DNA of 49,647 bases. It comes from Pseudomonas floridensis. Its GTDB lineage: Bacteria; Pseudomonadota; Gammaproteobacteria; Pseudomonadales; Pseudomonadaceae. The position numbers were made by a program, and so were the translations under genes. Location of the stretch: contig NZ_MUIO01000016.1 of the NCBI RefSeq assembly GCF_002087235.1, positions 1 to 49,647 on the forward strand, read 5' to 3'. Under the pieces are notes generated by a model. The model was not told the origin of the DNA. It saw only the letters and a program-made list of their open reading frames with translations, and searched no databases. Positions 26,312 through 37,376 of this stretch are shown piece after piece (position 1 is the first letter of the stretch; every line of letters starts with the position of its first letter).

Positions 26312-27046
26312 TCACGCTTGCTCTACCGTGCCGATGAAGTTGGCCAGTTCCGGAGTCTTCGGGTTGGCGAAGAGGACTTTCGGATCGCCCACTTCATGCA
26401 CTTTGCCCTGATGCATGAACACCAGTTTGTCGCCCACTTCCCGGGCGAAGCGCATTTCGTGGGTGACCATGATCAGGGTCATGCCATCGGCCGCCAGTTG
26501 ACGCACTACGCTGAGCACTTCGTTGACCAGCTCCGGGTCGAGCGCCGAGGTGATCTCGTCGCACAGCAGCACCTTAGGCGACATGGCCAGCGCACGGGCA
26601 ATCGCCACGCGTTGCTGTTGTCCGCCTGAAAGGCGATCCGGGAAGGCGTCGAATTTCTCGCCAAGTCCCACGCGCTCCAGCATCTTTCTCGCCAGTTTGG
26701 CCGCTTCGGCTTTCGACACTTTCTGCACAACCTGCGGTGCCAGCATCACGTTTTCACCGACGCTCAGGTGCGGAAACAGGTTGAACTGCTGGAACACCAT
26801 GCCGACCTTTTGTCGCAAGGTACGCAGGTCGGCACGGGCGGCGTCCAGGTATTCGCCATCGACTTCGATCACACCGTCGTTGATCGACTCCAGACCATTG
26901 AGGGTGCGCAGCAGCGTGCTCTTGCCCGAGCCGCTGCGCCCAATGATCGCCACCACCTGGCCTTCTTCCACGGAAAGATCGATGCCTTTGAGGACGTGAT
27001 GGTCGCCGTAGTATTTGTGCAGGGCGGAAATTCTAAGCAGAGGCAT
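26312..27046 (-). CDS. polar amino-acid ABC transporter ATP-binding subunit
   Basis: This 244-residue ATPase of the GlnQ/HisP type has Walker A GRSGSGKSTLLR (about residues 37-48), Q-loop VFQQFNLFPHLS, signature LSGGQQQRVAIARALA, Walker B VLLCDEITSALDPEL and the H-loop VTHEM. It is the last gene of a four-gene operon, with its start overlapping the preceding permease by 14 bases. Substrate specificity is set by the binding protein and is not readable here. Confidence 0.93.
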   Translation of the reverse strand: MPLLRISALHKYYGDHHVLKGIDLSVEEGQVVAIIGRSGSGKSTLLRTLNGLESINDGVIEVDGEYLDAARADLRTLRQKVGMVFQQFNLFPHLSVGENVMLAPQVVQKVSKAEAAKLARKMLERVGLGEKFDAFPDRLSGGQQQRVAIARALAMSPKVLLCDEITSALDPELVNEVLSVVRQLAADGMTLIMVTHEMRFAREVGDKLVFMHQGKVHEVGDPKVLFANPKTPELANFIGTVEQA

Positions 27047-27680
27047 GCAGTCTCCTTTCCAGATGACGCGCGCAGAGCGACAAGGGATAGCAAAGGATGA
27101 AGTAGCCCAGGGCGACGAAGCCGTAGACCATGAAAGGTTCGAAGGTGGCGTTGGCCAGCATGCTGCCGGTCTTGGTCAGTTCGGTGAAACCGATGATCGA
27201 GGTCACGGCCGTACCTTTGACCACCTGCACCGAAAAGCCGACCGTTGGCGCAACCGCGATACGCAGCGCCTGCGGCAGGATCACGTAGCGCATCTGCTCA
27301 AGTGGCGTGAGCGCCAGGCTGGCGGAAGCTTCCCACTGACCTCTGGAGATCGACTCGACGCAGCCGCGCCAGATCTCGGCCAGATAGGCGCTGGTAAACA
27401 GCGTCAGCGCCAGTGCAGCAGCGGCCCACGGGGAAATGTCCATGCCCATCAGCGCTACACCGAAGAACACCAGAAACAACTGCATCAGCAGCGGTGTGCC
27501 CTGAAACAGTTCTATATATAAGCTGGCGGCCACACGTGGTCCGGATTTGGTCGAGGTGCGCATGCCCATCACCAGCAGGCCGATCAGCCCGCCGCCAATG
27601 AATGCCACCAATGACAGCGCCACCGTCCATTGCAGGCCGGTCAGCAGATTGCGCAGGATGTCCCAGAGGGTAAAGTCCAT
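27033..27680 (-). CDS. amino-acid ABC transporter permease, second subunit
   Basis: This 215-residue HisM/GlnP-type permease has about five membrane helices. The EAA loop reads QWEASASLALTPLEQMRYVI then LPQALRIAVAP, which docks the ATPase. The ATG at 27680 overlaps the stop of the first permease (TGATG); the TTG one codon upstream is less likely. The two permeases form a heterodimeric channel. Confidence 0.92.
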   Translation of the reverse strand: MDFTLWDILRNLLTGLQWTVALSLVAFIGGGLIGLLVMGMRTSTKSGPRVAASLYIELFQGTPLLMQLFLVFFGVALMGMDISPWAAAALALTLFTSAYLAEIWRGCVESISRGQWEASASLALTPLEQMRYVILPQALRIAVAPTVGFSVQVVKGTAVTSIIGFTELTKTGSMLANATFEPFMVYGFVALGYFILCYPLSLCARHLERRLHASA

Positions 27681-28345
27681 CAACTGCTCCTCGATATGAA
27701 GCGCCGTCCGATCCAGGCCAGCAACTGCCGGATCAACAGCGCCATCGCCAGATAGATCAGTGTGGTGACGATGTAGGTTTCGAACGAGCGGAAATTGCGC
27801 GACTGAATGAAGTTGGCGAAAAAGCTCAATTCTTCAGTGGCGATTTGCGAGCAGACCGCCGAGCCCAGCATGACGATGATGATCTGGCTGCTCAGCGCCG
27901 GCCAGACCTTGCTCAAGGCCGGTACCAGCACCACGTAGCGAAACGCCTCGTAGCGGTTCATCGCCAGTGCAGCCGACGCTTCCAGTTGTCCTTTGGGAAT
28001 CGCCTGAATACCCGCGCGGATGATTTCCGTCGAATAGGCCCCCAGATTGATGACCATCGCCAGGACCGCGGCCTGCCATTCCGATATCTGCATGCCCAGC
28101 GAGGGCAGGCCGAAGAAGATGAAGAACAGCTGGACCAGAAACGGTGTATTGCGGATCAGCTCCACATACACCGCAAAAATCGTCGCGAAGGGCTGGATCT
28201 TCCAGGCCCTGACGACAGCACCGACAATTCCCAGGCTGACGCCGAGCACGGTGCCAATGGCGGTCAATTCCAGCGTGAATAATGCGCCGCGCAACAGCAG
28301 ATCAATGTTCTGCAGTACCGGCGCAAAGTCGAAGTGATAAGCCAT
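27680..28345 (-). CDS. amino-acid ABC transporter permease, first subunit
   Basis: This 221-residue permease has the EAA loop QLEASAALAMNRYEAFRYVV then LVPALSKVWPA and IRNTPFLVQLFFIFFGLPSL, typical of polar amino-acid uptake systems. ATG 28345 is chosen, with AGGG upstream. It lies 29 bases after the binding-protein gene, with the same operon order as related systems (binding protein, permease, permease, ATPase). Confidence 0.92.
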   Translation of the reverse strand: MAYHFDFAPVLQNIDLLLRGALFTLELTAIGTVLGVSLGIVGAVVRAWKIQPFATIFAVYVELIRNTPFLVQLFFIFFGLPSLGMQISEWQAAVLAMVINLGAYSTEIIRAGIQAIPKGQLEASAALAMNRYEAFRYVVLVPALSKVWPALSSQIIIVMLGSAVCSQIATEELSFFANFIQSRNFRSFETYIVTTLIYLAMALLIRQLLAWIGRRFISRSS

Positions 28346-28374
28346 TGGCAAACCCTGTGATCAGAAAGCAGTGA

Positions 28375-29160
28375 TCAGAGATCGGCTGGCAGCGGTTGCT
28401 TCAGCCAGGTCTCGGACGCCTTTTCCAGCGTGCCATCGGCCTTGGCGGCATTGAGGATCTCATTCACTTTGGCCAACAGTTCCGGCTGGTCCTTGTTCAC
28501 GCCAACGTAGACCGGCGAATCCTTGAGTTTCACTTTCAGGGCCGGGATGCGTTTCGGGTTGCGCTCGCTGATGGCGACCATGACCACATTGCCGCTGGCA
28601 ATCAGATCGGTTTGACCCGCGAGGTAGGCTGCGATAGTGGAGTTGTTGTCTTCAAAGCGCTTGATGGTTGCACCTTGTGGCGCCACGGCCGACAGCTCGA
28701 TGTCCTCGATCGCGCCACGGGTAACGCTGATGGTCTTGCCGTTCAGGTCGGCGACTTCCTTGATCGGGGCATCAGGCGGGCCGAATACGGCCAGGTAGAA
28801 CGGTGCATAGGCTCGGGAGAAGTCGATGACTTTTTCGCGATCCGGATTCTTGCCCAGGCTGGAGATCACCAGATCCACCTTGCCGGTGGTCAGGAATGGA
28901 ATGCGGTTGGTGCTGTTGACCGGAGTCAGCTCGAGTTTGACCTTCAGCCTGTCAGCCAGCAGCTGTGCGGTATCGATATCCAGCCCGCGTGGTTTCATGT
29001 CCGGACCGACCGAGCCGAAAGGCGGGAAATCCTGCGGGACGGCAACCTTCAGTGTGCCGCGCGCTACGACGTCTTCCAGGCCGTTGGCATGGGCTGGCGC
29101 CTGGCTCAGCATCAGGCTGGCAAACAAGGCAGTAAGCAGTGCGCTGTAACGCTTGGTCAT
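28375..29160 (-). CDS. ABC transporter periplasmic solute-binding protein
   Basis: This 261-residue family 3 solute-binding protein has a signal peptide ending APAHA (about residues 1-25). The mature domain begins LEDVVARGTLKVAVPQDFPP and contains GLDIDTAQLLADRLKVKLEL and DLVISSLGKNPDREKVIDFS, typical of polar amino-acid binders. The cognate ligand is unknown. GGAGAG before the ATG marks the start. It is divergent from a FadR-type regulator gene, whose operator-like repeat lies upstream of both. Confidence 0.92.
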   Translation of the reverse strand: MTKRYSALLTALFASLMLSQAPAHANGLEDVVARGTLKVAVPQDFPPFGSVGPDMKPRGLDIDTAQLLADRLKVKLELTPVNSTNRIPFLTTGKVDLVISSLGKNPDREKVIDFSRAYAPFYLAVFGPPDAPIKEVADLNGKTISVTRGAIEDIELSAVAPQGATIKRFEDNNSTIAAYLAGQTDLIASGNVVMVAISERNPKRIPALKVKLKDSPVYVGVNKDQPELLAKVNEILNAAKADGTLEKASETWLKQPLPADL

Positions 29161-29270
29161 GTGAACTCTCCGAACGGAACGAAAGGTGTTGGCCGATCAC
29201 TCAGTGCACAGCCCATGCCATCCGTCCCTGACGCGCCATAACTCAAGGTTTGCAGCCATTTTTTGGTCTT

Positions 29271-29285
29271 ACTGGTCTGAACAGT
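29271..29285. promoter_or_regulatory. putative FadR/GntR operator, copy 1
   Basis: ACTGGTCTGAACAGT is an imperfect palindrome (ACTG-N7-CAGT) with a TGGTCTGA core like GntR/FadR sites. It lies 111 bp upstream of the solute-binding protein start and differs at one base from the copy before the regulator gene. Confidence 0.5.
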
Positions 29286-29395
29286 TGCAGCATGGCACGC
29301 CCCGCTTTGGCGCGCCTGAAAGCCTCGCCGCCCCAGCGCTGGGCGTCGCTTGCCGAATGCTCGGGATGACGTTAAAAGGGATTTTTACTGGACTG

Positions 29396-29410
29396 ACTGG
29401 CCTGAACAGT
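29396..29410. promoter_or_regulatory. putative FadR/GntR operator, copy 2
   Basis: ACTGGCCTGAACAGT, 14 of 15 identical to copy 1, abuts the regulator's start codon. Binding here would block its own expression. Confidence 0.5.
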
Positions 29411-29411
29411 G

Positions 29412-30116
29412 ATGCCCCACACTTCGCTCGCCGTACCGGAATCAGCCCTCAGGGCCATCCGCAAATTAATAGCCGAGCAGGGCTACAAGCCTGGCGAAAG
29501 CCTGCCGTCACAGCGGGATCTGGCCGTTCTGTTGGGGGTCAGCCGTGCGTCGTTGCGCGAGGCGCTGTCCTCGCTCAGCGCGCTGGGTGTGGTGAGCGTG
29601 CAGCCCGGCAAGGGTGTGTTCGTACAGTCCCTTTCTGAACCAGAACAGAGCACGGGGGGATTTTCCTGGCCTTTCGACGCGCGGGTTTCTCCGGCTGACA
29701 CGTTTCAACTGCGCTACGCACTGGAAGGCTTTGCTGCCGGACTGGCTGCGGTTACCTTGACCGCCGACGAACGGGATGTGCTGGAAGACAACGTCGAGGC
29801 GATGCGTCTTGAACTGCGCGCAGGCGACTTTGAAGCGGCCGCCCGACTGGATTTCGAGTTCCATCGACACATCCTGGTCGCCAGTGGCAATCAGGCAATG
29901 CTGGGGATCGTTACCGCAGGCGCCGACATCTTCCTCGAAAGTCAGAAGATGCCGTTCATAAGGGCTGCAAGGGTGATGGAAACCTGGCAGGAGCACCGCA
30001 AGATTCTTCGCGCGCTGGCACGGCATGCCTCCGGGCCTGCGCAAAAGGCCATGCAGGAACACATCCGCGGCGCAGCGCTGCGCACCGGAATCGTATTCGC
30101 TACCCCCTCCGGCTGA
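29412..30116 (+). CDS. FadR-subfamily GntR transcriptional regulator
   Basis: This 234-residue regulator has an N-terminal winged HTH (LPSQRDLAVLLGVSRASLRE, about residues 31-50, then VSVQPGKGVFV). Its FCD ligand domain includes LDFEFHRHILVASGN, where Asp and His usually bind a metal ion. ATG 29412 is preferred over GTG 29409. It is divergently placed to an amino-acid-type ABC operon and probably represses it until the transported compound or a derivative is present; this is inference from context and the shared operator-like repeat. Confidence 0.88.
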   Translation: MPHTSLAVPESALRAIRKLIAEQGYKPGESLPSQRDLAVLLGVSRASLREALSSLSALGVVSVQPGKGVFVQSLSEPEQSTGGFSWPFDARVSPADTFQLRYALEGFAAGLAAVTLTADERDVLEDNVEAMRLELRAGDFEAAARLDFEFHRHILVASGNQAMLGIVTAGADIFLESQKMPFIRAARVMETWQEHRKILRALARHASGPAQKAMQEHIRGAALRTGIVFATPSG

Positions 30117-30238
30117 TGATGCGCTATAACCTGACTCATGCCTCGTCATAGCCAGACTCAATGAACCATCGCTTCCTGAATGCCATTAGGCCCGTTATGA
30201 TGAGCGTCGTTTTTTAGCCTACGAACTCGGAGACATCC

Positions 30239-30568
30239 ATGAGTAGCGACAAGATCAAACACGTCACCGACGCCAGCTTCGAAGCCGATGTACTGAAGGC
30301 TAATGGTCCTGTGCTGGTTGACTACTGGGCCGAATGGTGTGGTCCGTGCAAGATGATTGCCCCGGTTCTGGACGAAATCGCCAGCACTTATGAAGGCAAG
30401 CTGACCGTTGCCAAGCTGAACATCGACGAAAATCAGGAAACCCCGGCCAAGCATGGCGTACGTGGAATCCCGACGCTGATGCTGTTCAAGAACGGTAATG
30501 TTGAAGCGACCAAAGTCGGTGCATTGTCGAAGTCGCAGCTGGCTGCCTTCCTCGACGCCAACATCTGA
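30239..30568 (+). CDS. trxA: thioredoxin 1
   Basis: This 109-residue thioredoxin has the active site [10 protein letters not shown] (Cys34, Cys37) and the conserved cis-Pro GIPTLMLFK. It reduces disulfides in cytoplasmic proteins such as ribonucleotide reductase. CGGAG precedes the ATG. Position just upstream of rho is the usual order, with a terminator between them. Confidence 0.97.
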   Translation: MSSDKIKHVTDASFEADVLKANGPVLVDYWAEWCGPCKMIAPVLDEIASTYEGKLTVAKLNIDENQETPAKHGVRGIPTLMLFKNGNVEATKVGALSKSQLAAFLDANI

Positions 30569-30576
30569 AGCGTTCC

Positions 30577-30605
30577 AAAGCCCTGCGAATAACGGGGCTT
30601 TTTTT
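30577..30605 (+). terminator. rho-independent terminator of trxA
   Basis: The stem AAAGCCC/GGGGCTTT with an about 10-base loop is followed by a run of T. Confidence 0.8.
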
Positions 30606-30798
30606 CGGGCGTCGTACTGGACGCCTCGAAAATCAAGTGGTACATTCGGCCCCGCAACGGCTTCTCCGTTGCCCCCTGCTAGCCGTCGCCGACGCTCTCC
30701 TTTCGATTTAGTACGCGATCCTGTCGCCTTCTCTGCGGCGCGGCCTCATTAAGCCAAAAGCTTAATTTCCCCTCCATACACGATTACGTCATTCCTAT
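30606..30798 (+). promoter_or_regulatory. rho promoter and leader region
   Basis: The 193 bp hold no gene. They include a perfect hairpin GCAACGG/CCGTTGC (30654-30672) and a long C-rich, pyrimidine-rich stretch (about 30672-30770) before the rho ATG. E. coli rho is autoregulated by Rho-dependent attenuation in its leader; the C-rich, G-poor patch could serve the same purpose here. This is inference. Confidence 0.4.
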
Positions 30799-32058
<1,260 letters not shown>

Positions 32059-32079
32059 CAGACGGGTCGGTTCAAGAAA

Positions 32080-32107
32080 TGGCATCCCTCGGGATGCCAT
32101 TTTTTTT
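32080..32107 (+). terminator. rho-independent terminator after rho
   Basis: The 9-bp stem TGGCATCCC/GGGATGCCA with a two-base loop is followed by eight T. Confidence 0.9.
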
Positions 32108-32187
32108 GGCTGGCGATCGGCTCATTAGCTGCCTTGAATGCTCAGAGCGGGTAGGATATGCGTCTATTTGGATAAATGGCCGGGTTA

Positions 32188-33654
32188 ATGAAATTCAAAG
32201 ATCTAAGGGATTTCGTACAGCAGCTTGAGCAGCGCGGAGAGCTGAAACGCATTCAGATGCCGATTTCGCCCGTGCTGGAAATGACCGAGATCTGTGATCG
32301 CACCTTGCGTGCCAAGGGCCCGGCCCTGTTGTTCGAAAAACCGGTCGGCTTTGACATTCCGGTGCTGGGCAACCTGTTTGGCACACCCGAGCGCGTGGCC
32401 ATGGGCATGGGTGCCGAGGCAGTCAGCGAACTGCGCGAAATCGGCAAGCTGCTGGCCTTCCTCAAAGAGCCCGAGCCCCCCAAAGGTCTGAAAGACGCCT
32501 GGTCCAAACTGCCGATCTTCCGCAAAGTCATTGCGATGGCGCCTAAAGTGGTCAAGGACGCGCCGTGCCAGGAGATCGTCATCGAAGGCGATGACGTCGA
32601 CCTCGGCATGCTGCCGGTCCAGACCTGCTGGCCGGGCGACGTCGCACCGCTGATCACCTGGGGCCTGACGGTGACCAAAGGGCCGAACAAGGAACGCCAG
32701 AACCTGGGTATCTACCGCCAGCAGGTGATTGGTCGCAACAAAATCATCATGCGCTGGCTCAGCCATCGCGGCGGCGCGCTGGATTTTCGCGAGTGGTGCG
32801 CCAAGCATCCGGGCGAGCCTTATCCGGTGGCCGTTGCGCTCGGCGCTGACCCGGCGACTATTCTGGGTGCTGTGACGCCGGTTCCTGACAGCCTCTCCGA
32901 GTATGCCTTCGCCGGTTTGCTGCGTGGTTCGCGTACCGAACTGATCAAATGCCGTGGCAGTAACCTGCAAGTGCCGGCCAGCGCTGAAATCGTGCTGGAA
33001 GGCGTGATCCATCCCGGCGAAATGGCGGATGAAGGGCCTTACGGCGACCACACCGGTTATTACAACGAAGTGGACAGTTTTCCGGTGCTCACCGTCGAGC
33101 GCATCACCCATCGCATCAAACCGATCTACCACAGCACCTACACTGGCCGTCCGCCGGATGAGCCCGCAATTCTGGGCGTGGCGCTGAATGAAGTGTTCGT
33201 GCCGATTCTGCAAAAGCAGTTTCCGGAGATCGTCGATTTCTACCTGCCGCCCGAAGGCTGCTCGTATCGCATGGCCGTTGTGACCATCAAGAAGCAGTAT
33301 CCCGGTCATGCCAAGCGCGTGATGCTTGGGGTCTGGTCGTTTTTGCGGCAGTTCATGTACACCAAGTTCGTGATCGTCACCGATGACGATATCAATGCCC
33401 GTGACTGGAACGACGTGATCTGGGCGATCACTACGCGCATGGACCCCAAGCGCGACACGGTCATGATCGACAACACGCCGATCGACTACCTGGACTTCGC
33501 CTCGCCGGTGTCCGGTCTGGGCTCCAAGATGGGCCTGGACGCGACCAACAAGTGGCCGGGCGAAACCAGTCGGGAATGGGGCAGGGCCATCGTCAAGGAT
33601 GAGGCCACTACACGTCGGGTCGATGAGATCTGGGATCAGTTGGGAATAAAGTGA
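32188..33654 (+). CDS. ubiD: 4-hydroxy-3-polyprenylbenzoate decarboxylase
   Basis: This 488-residue UbiD enzyme uses prenylated FMN to decarboxylate the ubiquinone ring precursor. Characteristic segments are [15 protein letters not shown], the E-R-E active-site region around [20 protein letters not shown] and [20 protein letters not shown], and the C-terminal SRKWGR-like [15 protein letters not shown] 32188 is preferred because homologues begin [12 protein letters not shown] 32176 is in frame. Its stop overlaps the next start (TGATG). It joins the later pepP-ubiH-ubiI genes in ubiquinone synthesis. Confidence 0.95.
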   Translation: MKFKDLRDFVQQLEQRGELKRIQMPISPVLEMTEICDRTLRAKGPALLFEKPVGFDIPVLGNLFGTPERVAMGMGAEAVSELREIGKLLAFLKEPEPPKGLKDAWSKLPIFRKVIAMAPKVVKDAPCQEIVIEGDDVDLGMLPVQTCWPGDVAPLITWGLTVTKGPNKERQNLGIYRQQVIGRNKIIMRWLSHRGGALDFREWCAKHPGEPYPVAVALGADPATILGAVTPVPDSLSEYAFAGLLRGSRTELIKCRGSNLQVPASAEIVLEGVIHPGEMADEGPYGDHTGYYNEVDSFPVLTVERITHRIKPIYHSTYTGRPPDEPAILGVALNEVFVPILQKQFPEIVDFYLPPEGCSYRMAVVTIKKQYPGHAKRVMLGVWSFLRQFMYTKFVIVTDDDINARDWNDVIWAITTRMDPKRDTVMIDNTPIDYLDFASPVSGLGSKMGLDATNKWPGETSREWGRAIVKDEATTRRVDEIWDQLGIK

Positions 33655-34622
33655 TGCGTGTAACTTTGCAGCCCTCGGGCGCAGTGCTGGAAACCTTGCC
33701 GGGCGAACGGATTCTCGATGCCGCGCAACGTTTGGGCTACGACTGCCCGCAGAGCTGTCGCAACGGCAATTGCCACGTCTGCTCGGCGCTGCTGGTCGAA
33801 GGGCGCGTCATGCAGTCGGGTCAGGAGCATGATCACGGCGAAATCTACACCTGCCTGGCCGAACCGCTGGAAGAGTGCGTGGTGCTATGGGACGGCGTGC
33901 TGGCCAAGGGTGAGTTGCCGGTGCGCAGTTTCGCCTGCCAACTGAGCGAGTGCATCGAGGTGGGTGGCGATGTCTGGCGCGTCGGGCTCCGTGCCCCGGC
34001 CGGCAAGGCGCCGCGTTACCACGCCGGGCAATACCTGATGATCGAGCGCGAAAATGGCGAGAAATCGGCCTTTTCCATCGCCTCTGCGCCTCATCGGGGT
34101 CGCGATCTGGAGTTGCACGTGCTGGTTCGCGAGGACAGCGCACGCAACCTTATCGAGCAACTGCAGCGCAACGCGATGGCCCGGGTTGAATTACCGTTCG
34201 GCGATACGCATCTGGCTGAGCTGCCTGACGGTCCGCTGGTCCTGATCGCTGCCGGCACCGGTATGGCCCAGATGAGCAGCCTGATCGAGCACTGCCGGGC
34301 CAAGGGGTTCGACCATCCGGTGCACTTGTATTGGGGGGCGAGGCGTCCCGAGGACTTCTACGAAATTGCCCATTGGGATGAGTGGGCGAAGCTGCCCAAT
34401 CTGTTCCTGAACAAGGTCGTCAGCGATCTGTGCGGTTGGGAAGGACGCTGCGGGATGCTGCACGAGGCCGTCTGTGAAGACATCAAGGACCTGTCGGCCT
34501 TGCATGTCTACGGCAGCGGCTCGCCAGCGATGATCTACGGCACGCTCGATGCGCTGGTTAGCGCCGGTATGGACGCTCATCAGATGCGTGCGGATGTGTT
34601 CGCCTACGCGCCACGTCCCTGA
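33654..34622 (+). CDS. ferredoxin-FAD/NAD(P)H oxidoreductase
   Basis: This 322-residue flavoprotein has an N-terminal plant-type [2Fe-2S] ferredoxin domain (CPQSCRNGNCHVCSALLVEG, with a fourth Cys in YTCLAEPL). A ferredoxin-NADP+ reductase module follows (YHAGQYLMIERENG, FSIASAPHRG, LVLIAAGTGMAQMSSLIEHC). It resembles CDP-6-deoxy-delta-3,4-glucoseen reductase and the electron-transfer subunits of oxygenases. The TGATG overlap with ubiD implies coupled translation; whether it serves UbiD-related chemistry or another oxygenase is unknown. Confidence 0.9.
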   Translation: MRVTLQPSGAVLETLPGERILDAAQRLGYDCPQSCRNGNCHVCSALLVEGRVMQSGQEHDHGEIYTCLAEPLEECVVLWDGVLAKGELPVRSFACQLSECIEVGGDVWRVGLRAPAGKAPRYHAGQYLMIERENGEKSAFSIASAPHRGRDLELHVLVREDSARNLIEQLQRNAMARVELPFGDTHLAELPDGPLVLIAAGTGMAQMSSLIEHCRAKGFDHPVHLYWGARRPEDFYEIAHWDEWAKLPNLFLNKVVSDLCGWEGRCGMLHEAVCEDIKDLSALHVYGSGSPAMIYGTLDALVSAGMDAHQMRADVFAYAPRP

Positions 34623-34831
34623 TACCTGACTGACGGCAGCAACGCTGGATTGGATTTTGCTTGGATCCGCTTATAGCCGCTGGCGATGTCAAATCATCGC
34701 CAAGTGCTTTTTTGGTAAGGCAGGCCGTCGGCCTGCGGCAGTGAACGTACCACGACACCCTGATGCCGCTCGCCCGTGAGCGTTTCAGCGGGGCTCGGCA
34801 AAGACTGGCAGCGAGACTGTCAGGGAGGCAA

Positions 34832-35500
34832 ATGGAGAACCCAATCAACGAACTGGCCGTGGCTGTACACGACGGCCTGGGCCTGACGTATCCACCTGTC
34901 ATCGATCTTGGCCCGCAATTGACCCGCGAACAGCTGTTGGCCTCGATGGCGGCCACCATGCAGCGCCACAAAGGTGGTCCGGTATGGCTTTTCGCATACG
35001 GCTCACTGATCTGGCGACCTGAATGCACCGCCGTCGAACGCCAGCGCGGGCGCGTGCATGGTTACCATCGCGGTTTATACCTGTGGTCGCACGAGCATCG
35101 TGGCACTCCCGAGGTGCCGGGACTGGTGTTCGGCCTGGACCGTGGCGGTTCATGCACCGGCTTTGCGTATCGGCTGCCGGATGAGTGCCTGGAAGATTCG
35201 CTGCTTGCGCTTTGGCAACGCGAAATGCCCTATCCCTCCTACCGGCCGCACTGGCTCAGTTGCCGTCTTGAAGATGGCCGACAGGTGCAGGCGTTGGGAT
35301 TCGTGCTGGAGCGGCATTTGCCGAGTTATGCGGGCAATCTGCCGGACAGCGTGCTGAGCCAGGTGCTGGCCAGCGCAAGCGGGCGGTATGGCACCACCCG
35401 CGACTACGTCGAGCAGACCGCCATCGCCCTGCGCAGCCACGCCATGCCGGATTTGCATCTGGAGGCGCGGCTCAAGCGGTGCCGGTCAGCGACGGCCTGA
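34832..35500 (+). CDS. glutathione-specific gamma-glutamylcyclotransferase, ChaC-like
   Basis: This 222-residue protein carries the substrate-binding VWLFAYGSLIWRPE loop (about residues 49-62) and GYHRGLYLWSHEHRGTPEVP and YRLPDECLEDSLLALWQRE, where the catalytic Glu is expected. The family cleaves glutathione to 5-oxoproline and Cys-Gly. CAGGGAGG just before the ATG at 34832 fixes the start; the frame is open further upstream. It is convergent with glpT, ending one base from it. The 209-bp gap upstream holds no visible gene. Confidence 0.88.
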   Translation: MENPINELAVAVHDGLGLTYPPVIDLGPQLTREQLLASMAATMQRHKGGPVWLFAYGSLIWRPECTAVERQRGRVHGYHRGLYLWSHEHRGTPEVPGLVFGLDRGGSCTGFAYRLPDECLEDSLLALWQREMPYPSYRPHWLSCRLEDGRQVQALGFVLERHLPSYAGNLPDSVLSQVLASASGRYGTTRDYVEQTAIALRSHAMPDLHLEARLKRCRSATA

Positions 35501-35501
35501 A

Positions 35502-36851
35502 TCAGGCTTTGACTTCACGCGCGGTACTGGCGACCTGTTTGTGACGCAGTGTCGGGGCCAGGAACACCATGGCCAGAATGCACGCGCCGATTAGCAGCAC
35601 GAAACCACCGTCCCAGCCAAAATGGTCGACGGTGTAGCCCATCGCCGCGCTTGCTGCGACCGAGCCGCCCAGATAACCGAACAGGCCGGTAAAGCCCGCC
35701 GCCGTGCCGGCTGCCTTCTTGGGTGCCAGCTCCAGCGCCTGTAGGCCGATCAGCATCACGGGGCCGTAGATCAGGAAGCCGATGGACACCAGCGCGATCA
35801 TATCCACGGTCGGATTGCCTTCAGGGTTGAGCCAGTACACCAGCGTGGCGATGGTCACCAGGAACATGAACACCATGCCGGTCAGGCCGCGATTGCCCTT
35901 GAAGATCTTGTCCGACATCCAGCCGCACAGCAGCGTGCCCGGAATACCGGCCCACTCGTACAGGAAATACGCCCATGAGGTCTTGTCGACAGTGAAGTGC
36001 TTGGCTTCTTTCAGATAGGTCGGTGCCCAGTCCAGTACGCCGTAGCGCAGCAGATAGACGAACACGTTGGCCATGGCGATGTACCACAGGAATTTATTGC
36101 GCAGCACATATTTGACGAAGATTTCCTTGGCGCTGAATTCTTCTTCGTGGCTCGCATCGTAGCCTTCCGGGTAATCGTTCTTGTAGTGCTCGATAGGCGG
36201 CAGACCCACGGACTGCGGTGTGTCGCGCATGGTTGCGAAGGCAAATACTGCAACCAGTAGCGCCACGGCGGCCGGTACGTAGAACGCAGCATGCCAGTCG
36301 TTGGTCCAGCCCATACCCAGCAGGAACAATGGGCCGATCAGACCGCCGCCGACGTTATGCGCGACGTTCCACACCGACACCACGCCGCCGCGCTCTTTCT
36401 GCGACCACCAGTGCACCATCGTCCGCCCGCTCGGCGGCCAGCCCATCCCTTGCGCCCAGCCATTGATGAACAGCAGGACGAACATGATCGTGACGCTGGA
36501 CGTGGCCCAAGGCGCGAAACCGAAGATGAACATGATCCCGGCCGACACCAGCAGGCCGAACGGCAGGAAATAACGCGGGTTGGACCGGTCGGAGATGATC
36601 CCCATCAAGAACTTCGACAGGCCGTAGGCAATGGCAATCGCCGACATCGCTACACCCAACTGACCACGGGTGTAACCCTCTTCAATCAGATAAGGCATCG
36701 CCAGCGAAAAGTTTTTGCGTAGCAGGTAGTAACCGGCATAGCCAATGAAGATACCGGCGAAAATCTGCCAGCGCAGACGGCGATACGTGCTGTCGACTTT
36801 CTCTTCGGGAAGGGGTGCCTTGTGCCTGGCGGGGCGGAAAAACGCAAACAT
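35502..36851 (-). CDS. glpT: glycerol-3-phosphate transporter (MFS, OPA family)
   Basis: This 449-residue, 12-helix antiporter takes up glycerol-3-phosphate in exchange for phosphate. It shows [20 protein letters not shown] then [13 protein letters not shown] (phosphate-binding Arg in helix 1), [19 protein letters not shown] (MFS motif A) and [19 protein letters not shown] (helix 4-5). The protein is a known route for fosfomycin entry. It is monocistronic. The 272 bp upstream to the next small frame contains AT-rich promoter-like sequence but no gene I can name. Confidence 0.95.
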   Translation of the reverse strand: MFAFFRPARHKAPLPEEKVDSTYRRLRWQIFAGIFIGYAGYYLLRKNFSLAMPYLIEEGYTRGQLGVAMSAIAIAYGLSKFLMGIISDRSNPRYFLPFGLLVSAGIMFIFGFAPWATSSVTIMFVLLFINGWAQGMGWPPSGRTMVHWWSQKERGGVVSVWNVAHNVGGGLIGPLFLLGMGWTNDWHAAFYVPAAVALLVAVFAFATMRDTPQSVGLPPIEHYKNDYPEGYDASHEEEFSAKEIFVKYVLRNKFLWYIAMANVFVYLLRYGVLDWAPTYLKEAKHFTVDKTSWAYFLYEWAGIPGTLLCGWMSDKIFKGNRGLTGMVFMFLVTIATLVYWLNPEGNPTVDMIALVSIGFLIYGPVMLIGLQALELAPKKAAGTAAGFTGLFGYLGGSVAASAAMGYTVDHFGWDGGFVLLIGACILAMVFLAPTLRHKQVASTAREVKA

Positions 36852-37123
36852 AGAGACGCTCCTGGTTCTTATTTTTTTGCGAATGCGAATATTACATTTT
36901 CGTTACAGAAAAAAGCACTGCCTTTTGACCGAGAAGCCCGGTAAATCGGGGGTTTGGCATGTTGTTTTATGAACGTCTCACAGGTTTAACGATTCAGCTA
37001 TCAGGTTGAGAAGGGTCTTACGGCCGGATCGGAAATCGTGTCCTTATGTATAAACGGACACGCCCTTAGTATCGCGATCGGCAAGCCCTGAAGGCATTCA
37101 CATTGCGGTAGGCAGAGGTCAGG

Positions 37124-37323
37124 ATGAAATGGATTGTGGTTATTCTGGTAGTGACACTGGCGGTGATGGCGTTGCCGATGTGTGTGGCGGAATCGTTTCT
37201 GATCCCGATCCACACGCCAGCTCCAGCGTCCCTGCCGAGTTGATCAAAATCCGCTATGTCGGCAAGGTACGCGCTCAGTTGGTTATCAAGTCAGACGGTT
37301 CTGTGCATGAGGCTAGGCCGTAG
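37124..37323 (+). pseudogene. small membrane/exported protein, probably frameshifted
   Basis: An ATG at 37124 with AGAGG six bases upstream opens 39 codons to TGA 37241-37243: one hydrophobic helix (MKWIVVILVVTLAVMALPMC) then IPIHTPAPASLPS. In another frame the sequence continues as AELIKIRYVGKVRAQLVIKS and DGSVHEARP to TAG 37321-37323, which looks like real protein, so a frameshift near 37235 probably truncated a 65-residue gene. It could equally be a genuine 39-residue peptide. Function unknown. Confidence 0.4.
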
Positions 37324-37376
37324 AAAGCGGACACCCTTTACTGATGTCGAGCAATCGCTCGGACATGGCGCTATAA

